Assembly (NCBI GenBank): GCA_032768795.1
Contig: CP136491.1
Location: 310,001 to 374,000, forward strand
DNA: 64,000 nt
From: Tremella fuciformis
Taxonomy: Eukaryota > Basidiomycota > Tremellomycetes > Tremellales > Tremellaceae
Direction of reading: 5' to 3'
Each line of letters begins with the position of its first letter. The stretch's first letter is position 1. The notes below the pieces were generated by a model. The model made no database searches and was not told the DNA's origin. It was given only the letters and a program-made list of their open reading frames with translations. The translations under genes were made by a program, and so were the position numbers. Of the stretch, positions 55,273 through 64,000 are shown piece by piece.

Positions 55273-56764
55273 CTATCGTCGGGTGGGCGAGCAATACGCC
55301 AAGACCTGGAAAGGCCGGACCCAAAGCTCGCCGCCGCCCCATCCTACGCAGGCGTGATCATCGTTCACAAGGCATTCTGCAAGTCAGTCAAGTCGACAAC
55401 TACCAATCCCGACAGAAGACCCACTGCCTGGATGCTCGCCGCTGTGAATCAGCACGCGCCCTGCACGAGCCAAGTACAACTCACTTCTCGTACTGCCCTT
55501 TCGCAAGGAGCAGGCTACTGCCGTCTTTCTCCCGCCCGCCTTCAACGGGCTGCCACCCCTCCACGCCGGCCCGCTGACCGTGGTCAAACGTCATCCACTT
55601 GATCAACGACGGATCGGGCGGGCCGCAGAACACCTCGTACGTATCGAGGCTATGTTCGGAGCCGCCGTACGATATCGAAGCAGAGTTGACCAGGTGAGCT
55701 CCTGCTCTACTCACTATCAGTCTTCGCTTTACGAACCAACACAAAGAGCTCACTTGCCGAGGTGCAGACCGCCTTCCCAGTACGCCCTCGCCGCATAAAG
55801 AAGAGCACCATTGTCTTCTCGCCCAATAGGCAGGGCGTCTATGGGCAGTCGCTCACCCCTCTGGACCAGCTTCCACATGAAGAGGGGCTTGACACCACGA
55901 CTGTCTATCTAATTAGCCTCGGATAACCAGATAAAGACCGACGATGCACCTCGATTGTAAAACTCGGTCCGGGCTTTAGCAGCCTCGAGCCACTTGTCCT
56001 TGCCATCATTGCCGCCGTGCTTATCAGACCACTTGCGCCACACGTCCATCTTCTCCCTTTCGGCCTGCGGATCGAGACTGTACGACCATACCCCCAAGCC
56101 GCCGACCCGCCAGACCCGTTTGCCCTTCAACTCATCTTTCAGCTCGTCGTGCTCCTTTGCCTTTCGCTCCTCTTCCTTCTGCGTGATGTACCTCAGCGAC
56201 TCGCCCGCGCGCTGTGTGAAGAAGTCCATATTGCGACCTGAACCAGAAACAAAGCCCCTCTTCTCGTCCCGCGAGGTGTTCGCGCCTCCCTTCTCGCCGG
56301 GGCGCACAGTTTCGCCAGAGGAATTCGAATCTGAGTGTCCGTTCTCGCTCAACGACGGCGGGCGCATGGGCATGGGAAGGGGCTGTGGCGACAGGATGGA
56401 CGGGCCCGCTTGCTGCCGGGGCTGGTCGTACTGCGCAGGACCGGGAGGCGGTGGGAGATACGTGTAGGGCTGACCCGTGCTGGATACCGGTGTCCAGAGG
56501 TGCAAGTTGCTCTGTGGCTGATTGTCAGATATGAGGACAAGCAGAGACAAAAGGACGAGGACGCACGGCTGCTTGGGGGAATGGTCCGCCCGAGTAAGGG
56601 TGCTCGCACCTCCAGAACGTCCCTGCGGACCAGACGACCGCCCCGGGGTAATACGGCGTCCACTCTGCCCACGCCGGGGGCTGCGCCGTATATGTGTTGG
56701 TGTTGCCGAGGGGCGCACGGGCCGAGTATTCGGGTGGAGAGGGCGAGTCGCTGTACTGGTACAT
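55273..56764 (-). CDS. DM9-repeat (DUF3421) protein with CBM5/12-like N-terminus
   Basis: Start MYQYSDSPSPPEYSARAPLG at 56764. The N-terminal domain WAEWTPYYPGAVVWSAGTFW with RCEHPYSGG, continuing across an intron to SNLHLWTPV, resembles chitin-binding CBM5/12 modules. A Pro-rich linker and a charged region (FFTQRAGESLRYITQKEEER) follow. The C-terminal half is DM9-like: LPIGREDNGALLYAARAYWE, GGLHLGK, ASISYGGSEHSLDTYEVF, a second unit GSSLLLAKGQYE and, after two more introns, GEHPGKCLVNDDHACVGWGG with FQVLAYC. DM9/DUF3421 proteins occur in fungi and animals, where some bind mannose-type glycans. No signal peptide is seen, so a cytosolic lectin-like role is one guess. The last two exons were joined by frame and motif. 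Confidence 0.72.
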
Positions 56765-57417
56765 GGTCGTACTGATGGCTGGCTGTTGTTGATGGACGAG
56801 ACCAAGGTAATGGTACGTTTGCACCGGTGTAGAGTAGAGTAGAATAGGGCGGGGGTCAAAGCGGCGATGATGATTGCGTCATGTTCCGCACACAGACGTC
56901 CCTTCCCTCTGTTGTAACAACCAGTTATAGAGGACAATGGAGGCTGTTGTTGTTGATGCTCGTCGTGGATGCTTAGAAGACTAGAGCACAGTATAGGTGG
57001 CGTGGAAATATTTGGGGGAGCCAGTAGGGTCGGGGCACACGCCAAGGGCATAGGGGCATAGGAGTCGGCTTCGGTGGCAAAATATCGCATCGTAAGGTGG
57101 AGCTCCACACGCGTCACCGCCTTGTTCTACCTTGTTTCGCTGGCCATCAACGCTAAACTTGGGCAACAGATCGGGAACACCTGGGCGTCTGGCAGCAGCA
57201 GCAGCAGCAGAGACTCAACAAGGGGCTGTGCATGCATGCTTGTTCCGGATACAAACTGGCAACCAAGTCGAGCTTAAACGCTGTGATGTAAGGACGGCAG
57301 AGTGCCACAAAGCATGACGCAAGCATCAAGGAAGAGATGATCTTATCACGCCCACGCCGACATGTTCGGACATGTGACCGATTTCATCTCGACATCGACT
57401 CTTGACGCGTACTCGCC
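56765..57417. other. Divergent promoter region between the DM9 gene and FCY1
   Basis: 653 bp containing a (GCA)6 microsatellite at 57192-57210. No supported gene, although the minus-strand frame continues open for a while upstream of the DM9 start. Confidence 0.45.
57192..57210. repeat. GCA trinucleotide microsatellite
   Basis: Six GCA units plus a terminal G between the DM9 gene and FCY1, not in a supported coding region. Confidence 0.7.
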
Positions 57418-58040
57418 ATGTCAGCTGCCGGGCCGCTCACACCAGAACGGTACCCCGAGTTCATGGCGCTCGCCAAGGAGCAGGCGCGGAAATCTCAATC
57501 GGAAGGAGGCATTCCTATAGGGTAAATCAGACCCCCCTCTGAAAGAGAGGAGACGAGCTGAGCGCAGAGCGGCGATTGTGCATATACCCACGGGCAAGGT
57601 GCTTGCTGTAGGCCACAATAGTCGGGTGCAGCTCAATTCGAACATCCACCATGGGGAGATGAACGCGCTCGAGTCGCTCGGACGAGTCAAGGAGGGTCTG
57701 CTGGCCGAGTGCGCCATGTTCACCACGCTCTCGCCGTGCATCATGTGAGTGGCCGTCTGCATTACCACAGGAAAGACAGTGCGAGAAAGGAGCGGTCGAG
57801 CTGACGACCGATAGGTGTTCGGCCACATGTGTGCTGTACAAATTTCGCTTGGTGATCATGGCCGAGAACCACAATTTCGTCGGCGGCGAGGATTTCCTCC
57901 GCTCGCACGGCGTAGAGGTGGTCAACCTCGCCGACGAAGACATGCGGGAGGTCATGACCAAATGGATACACAGTCCGGAGGGCAGCATATGGTGGGAAGA
58001 TATCGGCGAAGTCCCTCCTGGGAACTCCAAAGCCGAGTAG
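57418..58040 (+). CDS. FCY1: Cytosine deaminase
   Basis: Exons 57418-57521, 57568-57744 and 57815-58040 give 168 aa, the family's usual length. Zinc ligands and catalytic Glu lie in NIHHGEMNAL (HxE) and TLSPCIMCSATC (PCxxC). The rest aligns with yeast Fcy1: SEGGIPIGAAIVHIPTGKVL, HNSRVQ, MAENHNFVGGEDFLRSHGVE, and SIWWEDIGEVPP at the end. It hydrolyses cytosine to uracil in pyrimidine salvage and also converts 5-fluorocytosine to 5-fluorouracil, so its state affects flucytosine susceptibility. All key residues are present. Only 51 bp separate its stop from that of the convergent DUF1308 gene. Confidence 0.95.
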
Positions 58041-58091
58041 ACTGAGAATCCGGAAAAGTACAGTACAGCATAGAGTCGTCCAATGCATAGA

Positions 58092-59828
58092 TCATGAGAC
58101 GCTGCTAGCTATAGCTACATGGGATTGTGCTTCCTTGACAAGTTCCCGGTTCGTCTCCTCAACCTCGAGCCGCCTCCATTCGGCCAAGCACGCTGGATTG
58201 ACCACCCATAGCCTCGCCCTCGAATGTTCTGCCGGTCCACCACCAATAGTGCCGTCGAACACACCCATCTCTCTGACGACCTTTGCCACCGAGCCCCGGT
58301 TGTTCGTCAAGATCGTCATACCGCGCCGGACCCCTTCTTGCATCGTCCGGAGCGTATGTGCCGAGGGCAAAGATGTCGTCCCCGGTCGACGCTTTCCTCG
58401 GCGCCTCGTACGTGTCTTCGGACCCGAAGTCGCTTCATCGCCCGTACACAGCATATCTTGCGTGACTCGTAGCAGGCGACTGTCAAACCCATCCACATCC
58501 ACCTCGCACGATGGCACGCTGTCATTCTCATAACGTCCAGTGTCTTCGGCGGGGATGACCTGCACGTAAAAGTCGCCAATTGACTCGACTGACCCCACCC
58601 ATCGACTACTCTCCCAGAAGTCCACGTCGGGGTTGAAGAGCGCCTCGGCCCGTCGTTTCTCCTGCGGACCGGCGATGAGGTTGATGATGCCCGGCAGGCG
58701 ATCTTGTACTTCGGCAGTACACCAAAATTCCACCCCTGGCTCAATCCGAGCGAGGATCTCGCCGATCAAAGGGTGCTCAACCTCCCATCCGAGCTGCTCC
58801 TCGAGATCCCTCGACACGTTGTTGTGGTCGGCGAGACTGATGGTCTCATCAGCCGATATCACAGTCGACCGGAACCGTTTTGGGATTTCCGAGTCGGTTA
58901 CCGGCAGCGGGAAGTGGGTCGAGTCGCAGCATAGCGCTACGAGGACCGAGAGATCCAGCAGGATCTGCCGGCTCGGCCGCAGCGGCTTTGATACGAGCTG
59001 GGGGCAAGGTGAGGGCGTCGGCTGCGTGGAGAAAGATAAGGCGACCCCCATTCCTCGTAGGGAGTAGATTGTCTGATCGATGCGCTCGTCTCTGCCCAAC
59101 GTTGAGTTTTCCTCCAGACGCGTGAGCACGTAGCGGATTCGCGGGGCGACAGGAAAGGTCTGAGCGGCATCGACAAGAGCAGTCGCTTGTTTGACGAGCG
59201 AGTTGGTCAGGCTGCTGCTAGGTTTCGAGTGTCCATTCTGGCCTGACAGAGCGGTGGATGAGTCGTGGGCGGTCTCCTCCTCGCTCTCGCTGTCAGAGAC
59301 AAGGTAAGAGTCCTGCTCCCTAAACTCGGCCATCAATCTGGACTCCTTGATCCTGCCTGTCAGCGAATCCGAGACAGGTCGGTCTACTCACGTGTTGATT
59401 TTGATCCATTCTCTGCCGCCGGCAGCGACGACATCCACCTTGACCTGCGCGCCAGTGGGCAGGTCTACATATTGATTGATCGCCACCAGCGGCCGGGGCG
59501 CAGCGACGAAGGCATCCCACACCGCTCGGAGGTAAGACAAGTTGGTGTTGATCTCCTCTGGTGGTCGCGCCGAATTGTCAAGCTGCTCTCAGCTGCTTCC
59601 TCAGATCCCGCAGGTGATACATACCGCCGTCACATGGTCTCGCTCGGCCGCGACGAGCGCCAGGAATTTGGACAAGCCAGCGATGGTCTTCTGCTCGTAT
59701 TCGGCAGAGTGCCAGTGGTCGATAATGGGCGCCTTGTATGTTGCATGAGGAAGCTCGGATTGAGTGAAGGACTCGATGTCTATGTACAGCTGCTCGATGT
59801 CATCTTTGGCTTTGCCCGCCGCCTCCAT
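58092..59828 (-). CDS. DUF1308 family protein (C7orf25/UPF0415-like)
   Basis: Start MEAAGKAKDDIEQLYIDIES at 59828. The conserved parts are HATYKAPIIDHWHSAEYEQK, VAINQYVDLPTGAQVKVDVV with AAGGREWIKIN, RIRYVLTRLEENSTLGRDER, LDLSVLVALCCDSTHF, EVEHPLIGEILARIEPGVEF and TILTNNRGSVAKVVREMGVF. The last part contains conserved Asp/Asn residues reminiscent of PIN-like folds. An acidic Ser-rich insertion (SDSESEEETAHDSS) sits in the middle, and three exons are visible. The molecular function of the family is not established. It shares a 208-bp divergent promoter with the OHCU decarboxylase gene. Confidence 0.8.
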
Positions 59829-60036
59829 CGAGCTGCGAGGTGATCACCAAGCTTGAGCAGCTGACAGCGAGCGAGAGATGAGAGTGGTCAGGTTCGGAGA
59901 TGATTGGTCCGAGGTCCGAGACTTATTTCCGGCTGCATCGGACCCGGCTCGTCCACCTGTCAGTCCAAGTACTTTTCGCTATCTCCAATACTTCTTCACT
60001 GTTGTCACCACTTTCCACACGCCCGACCGAGGCCAG

Positions 60037-60713
60037 ATGGCTACGATGAGCACCGCTGTCCCACCACTGCAAACCCTGGACGCTACCAGCCTCGAAGAGC
60101 TCCTGTCGTTGCTCTTCGAGCCCTCCCCTACCCTCCGACACCTCCTCGTGCCCCAAGTCGTCAACCTTCTCTCCTCCCGGCCCCCGCCTACATCGTACGC
60201 CGAAGTCATTCACCTATGTGCGACAGCAAGCAGTCACTGGACATGGGAGCAGAAGAGCGACTTCATCAGCGGGCATCCCGAGATAGGCGCTCCCGCCGTC
60301 GGTCTGAGTGGGAAAGAACAAGGCGGCGGACCGGTCACTCCGCCAGTTGTGTTGGCTCGGTACGTCCCCCCCCCCCCACTCACTCCTCTCCGGGTGACTG
60401 GCTGACCATCAGCCTGAAGCACCTGAACGACGTGTACAGGACCGTCTTCCCCGGTCTTCGCTTCGTGACGTTCGTTAACGGCCGTCCGAGGGCCGAGATC
60501 ATCCCTGAGATGGAAGAGGTTATTGGGATACAGCCTTCCCCGCGGCCCCTACCGGACGACTATCCCACTTCGACTCCAGCACTCGATTCGGACGAGGTCA
60601 AGGACCTGATCAGGACGAAAGAGAGCGAGCCTTGGCGCTTAGAGTGCGATAGAGGTCTGGCGGATGTGTGGCGTATAGGCGTGGCGCGGCTCAAGACGCT
60701 TGGGGTGGAGTGA
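60037..60713 (+). CDS. OHCU decarboxylase (urate degradation)
   Basis: Exons 60037-60359 and 60413-60713 give 207 aa. The enzyme decarboxylates 2-oxo-4-hydroxy-4-carboxy-5-ureidoimidazoline to S-allantoin, after uricase and HIU hydrolase. Motifs are LEELLSLLFEPSPTLRHLLV, the catalytic FISGHPEIGAP (with the active-site His and acidic residue), LSGKEQGGG, LKHLNDVYRTVFPGLRFVTF and VNGRPRAEIIPEMEE. The intron starts GTACGT and then carries a run of twelve C (60366-60377). No C-terminal peroxisome signal (ends TLGVE). Role in purine-nitrogen use is inferred from the family. Confidence 0.9.
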
Positions 60714-61381
60714 TGGCTGCGACCCCTGAAGGACCACCAGATCACAGATCGGACTTCTCACCTGCCCTCGTTTGGGGAACGGTGGCGGAAGACGCAGCAA
60801 ATCAGGCGCCGCCGCCTGCGAGCGATGGCTTTTTGATTCTGTATATCAACTGCTTTCGAGGTAGTGAAGCAGATGGCATTCAGGTGAATCACTCGTCGAG
60901 CCTTTTCTCCTCTTCGTCAGCTGCTAACTCTACCTGACCAGTCTGATGCACTGCCAATACTTTTTTCCCACATCCTGGCTTGCAACGGACCCCGTTGGTC
61001 GATGACTGCAGGGGTGCTCCTTTCGCCCGCAACAAACTGGGCACGAAGGCACCTTTGGGTTCCTACCTGATTGAGACACCCCTGGAGCGTGTAAACCGAA
61101 CGCGGCGCTACTGTGACTCCTTTGTCGATTCGATTCAGCGCGATTCGATTCTCAGGCCGCGATGGAGCTTGCGCTCCTGCGCGCCTCTGCCTTCTGCATG
61201 TGGACGGCGGCGGACGGGTGAAAGGGGCTTTCTGGCTGACTTTCTCACTCGCTGACTACGACACCGCTTTACTTTGCTCAACCTTGTCACTCGTTACCAC
61301 GAGTCTGACGACGAAAACGGCCCGGGTGGCTGACGCTCCTGTTGACCAGCGACTCCCGATTTCAGAGGGAGGGTAGGCGAC
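60714..61381. other. Intergenic, promoter of the surface-protein gene
   Basis: 668 bp without a supported gene. Confidence 0.45.
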
Positions 61382-63783
61382 ATGTCCGCCTGTGTCCAGA
61401 CGCCTCCCTCGACCATCTACTCGACCACCACGTCGCATGTCCAGACTGTTGTGCCAACCACCCTGTTCTCGACGTATGCGGGAAGCCCCGCGGTGGAAAT
61501 ACGTACAGTCACCACGTCCAAGTGCAACGCGTGGAACATCTGCGAGCCAAGCACGCGCACCGATACAGTCCTCTCGACGCCGACGCTCACGAGCACAATC
61601 GTCAGCGGCCTCACGAGCGACCAGTTTATCACCACCTCGTTCGCAGTCAGCACCCAGACCTTCCCGGCATGCTCGTCCGGCGCGCCCACGGGCGTCGGGC
61701 AGTTCAGCCAGACAGTCACGATGAGCCAATTGACCTCGTCTCAAACCACCTCCTCCGCCTACGCCCAGTTCACAGACACGTCGACCGAGCAGGAGGGCAC
61801 TGCCTCCCAGGACCCGACGAGCACCGCGGACCCAGGGGCGCAAGTGGGATCAACGCCCCTTTCGGCCCTGTCGGGCACGTCGGCGCGCTACGCCTCGGGG
61901 TCGAGCAGCTCCAGCCGCTCGTCTGCAGCTGGGACCGCGTCAACCGCGGCGGACGAGTCGAGCGGCCATAAGAGCAATAGCCGCGGGGCCGTACTGACCG
62001 GCGCGATCGTCGGGGCGTTTGTCCTCCTTGCTCTGGTCTGTTTCTTGTTCATCACCCTGCGCAAGCACTGCAGGCGTAAAGATAAGCACGCCGAGACGTG
62101 GGGCGACGAGTACTGGGAGAGGCGGTTCCAGGAGCTGGACGCCGAAGCGGAGCAGGAGGCGCGCAGTCCAGCGACAGCGACTGCCAACGGAGAGTCAGGA
62201 GGGCAGGCTGAGCCAAGCACGCGTCAGAGTCAGGTCCAGAACCAGAAAGGCGCAGAGGGAGCAGGCGCTGCGGCGAGAGAAAAGGTCGTGGACATGGACG
62301 ACGAGGCATGGCTGAACATGCCGCCGAAAAAAGTTCGAGTGAGCCTCCCTGCTGTGACATTGCGTTGGCTGACGCGCAGCTCACGCTCGACCTGCAGTCG
62401 AAAGACCTGCCCACTCGCCCGCCGTCGACCCTATCGATGATCTCGTCCTTCTTCAAAGTTCGCCCGCTCGCTTCACCCACCTCGTCCTTCCACGCGCGCG
62501 TCGTCCCCGGCGCCGCCCCCGCCCAGCTCAAGCAGCCGCGCAACGGGCAGGGGTACAACTTCTCCCGCCCGCTGCGCCGAGTGTCCGGCTCGACCGTCGC
62601 GTCCAAGCATTCGCACGTCTCGCGAAGATCCGCAGGGAGGCAATCGAGGCTCGACCGTCTTAGCCAGCTTCTGCCCATGGGCATCCCGGGCCGCACGCGC
62701 TCGAGCCTGGGATTGCGGCCGCCGCGCTCGCCCGGTAATTCTCAAGCGCAGATGCGGGAGATGAGCCAAGTGAATAGGCCCCAGGAAGAGGGCGAGGACG
62801 GGCGCAGGGGCATGGAGTGGGTGCGCACGATCTTCGACCCGGACGCCGAGGACCTGCCCACCGCCGTCATTGCCGCTTCGAGCCATGTGCATCCCGGGGG
62901 ACTCCCGCCGCCGCCCCGCCAGCGCAGCCCGCCGTCGACCATCTACGCCGAGTCGAGCGGCCGGCATGCCCACGCGCGGGACGTCATGGAGATGACAGAA
63001 ATCCGCGCCTCTGACCAACGCCCCGTATCTTTCCACACGCCTGGCGCTTCGACGGCACCGGGCAACACGAGGCAGTTGACTCCGCCCAAGCCGGCAGCCA
63101 CTGCGCCACGGCCGACCTTTGGGTCATCGCAGACTGCCTCGACTTCGCCTTCCTCGTCGGCGGACAGCTCGAGCAGCCGCAAGTCTAATGGACGGGGACA
63201 CGCGCGCCAGCCGTCAAAGGGCAAGAGACCGCCCGATCTGGCGCTCAGCCGGGATGCCCTGAATGCCAGCTTATGGATGGAAGAAGACGTCGAGGCTGTG
63301 GCGCCTTCGGCTGATTCTGCTGCGCGACAACCTATGCCCATATCGCAATTTTCGCCCGACTCGGATGCCCAGCGATCCTCGTTCAACTCAACAATGGCTC
63401 CTGTCTTCAGCTACACGCAGCCCGGTGCTTCGAACCGGCACAATCAGGATAGACAAGAGGAAGAAGACCCGTATGCGGGGATTGAGAGGGAGAAGAGCGT
63501 TCGCGCCACTAGCCGGAATACAAACGCCACGAAGCGCAGCTCGGACTCGACGGCCGCCCAGACGTTTGGGCAGTTCGACCAGGAAAGCTGGAAGACGGCC
63601 GGTAGGCGGAGTGGAAGCGGAGAGGAGAGTAGGAGCGGGAGTGAGAACATGTCAGGGCCCGTGACTGGGAGCACGACCCTTGTGGGTAGTGTAGGCGAGA
63701 AGAGCATGGTTACACCGACCTTGCCGTCGCTGTCGTGGCGCGGCGAGCGACTCGTATCGGGCGACTGGGGCCACTTGGCTTGA
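61382..63783 (+). CDS. Single-pass membrane protein, Ser/Thr-rich ectodomain, long Ser/Pro-rich tail
   Basis: Exons 61382-62338 and 62380-63783 give 786 aa. There is no classical N-terminal signal peptide; MSACVQTPPSTIYSTTTSHV starts a Thr/Ser-rich region of about 190 residues with three or four cysteines (SKCNAWNICEPS, FPACSSG). A Ser-rich neck leads to one membrane segment (GAVLTGAIVGAFVLLALVCF) with a basic stop-transfer (RKHCRRKDKH). The cytosolic part is charged, then long, Ser/Pro/Arg-rich and probably disordered. The layout resembles fungal wall-stress sensors and mucin-like receptors, but no WSC domain is seen. An upstream exon with a signal peptide may have been missed. Confidence 0.65.
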
Positions 63784-63901
63784 TCCCGTGAGAGAGACGT
63801 GAGAGACGTCAGTACTCAGATAGACCTCGTTCCATAAGACATCCGTACAAGCAGAATAAAGAAGCGAGATGTACTCGATCATCGATCAATAAGCTCGTGA
63901 C

Positions 63902-64000
63902 TCAGCAAACGTGCTCGGCCTTCTTGCCGCTGTCCACCCTGGGTCCCAGATCCCGCCCGACAGTCCGAGTGAACAGCTCCATCATCATGCCGAACAGCCC
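63902..64000 (-). CDS. 3' end of an unidentified gene (continues past the window)
   Basis: The last 32 codons and stop read GLFGMMMELFTRTVGRDLGP then RVDSGKKAEHVC. The frame is open to base 64000. It converges on the surface-protein gene with 118 bp between stop codons. Too short to assign a family; reading it as coding rests on the open frame and its position alone. Confidence 0.4.
   Translation of the reverse strand, partial: GLFGMMMELFTRTVGRDLGPRVDSGKKAEHVC

Overview
The window looks like nuclear DNA of a basidiomycete, most likely a Tremellomycetes-type yeast. Almost every gene is split by short introns (about 43-60 bp, GT..AG, with CTGAC/CTGAT branch-point-like sequence just before the acceptor). 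Coding sequence is GC-rich. The gene set includes an EGCrP-type GH5 enzyme and a UHRF1-like SRA protein, both known from Cryptococcus relatives. The species cannot be named from sequence alone.

Region 1 (1-12 kb) is the unusual part. After the 3' part of an Ima1-type inner-nuclear-membrane gene (plus strand), the minus strand carries a head-to-tail array of seven intact paralogs and one broken copy. They encode small secreted proproteins of about 171-182 aa that I do not recognise. Each reads as signal peptide, Trp-Pro motif, a decapeptide ending in a basic pair, a conserved RLYDPSR block, an APKARLS linker and a four-cysteine domain. The exon plan is the same in all: a 30-nt phase 2/2 microexon, then a 53-nt exon, then an exon of 78-84 nt, although the sequences have diverged strongly. 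A small Gly-rich gene may sit inside the array. I regard this family as the best candidate for an undescribed system here.

Region 2 (12.9-30 kb) holds a hypothetical gene, RIB7 (riboflavin synthesis), one giant minus-strand gene of nearly 12 kb (PH-like domain, long YTAR/GTA-type repeats, coiled coil, poly-Gly tail), and SOF1/DCAF13 (ribosome biogenesis), whose start codon forms an exon by itself.

Region 3 (30-47 kb) holds a twin-CX3C membrane protein, an EGCrP-like glycosphingolipid/sterylglucoside hydrolase, ARG8, a multi-KH RNA-binding protein, an SRA-YDG protein that implies 5-methylcytosine reading, VPS28 (ESCRT-I) and a PRA1/Yip3 protein.

Region 4 (47-64 kb) holds a multi-pass membrane protein, a GT-A type II glycosyltransferase, TCF25/Rqc1 (ribosome quality control) divergent from RPS11, a DM9 (DUF3421) protein, cytosine deaminase, a DUF1308 protein, OHCU decarboxylase (urate pathway), a single-pass Ser/Thr-rich surface protein and the 3' end of an unknown gene.

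Outside the array the genes are ordinary housekeeping genes in mixed orientation, with several divergent pairs on about 200-280 bp promoters. GC-AG introns, mostly with a GCAAGT donor, recur at least five times. Exon coordinates were worked out by eye from splice signals and reading frame. Where given base by base they keep frame, but no transcript evidence was available.
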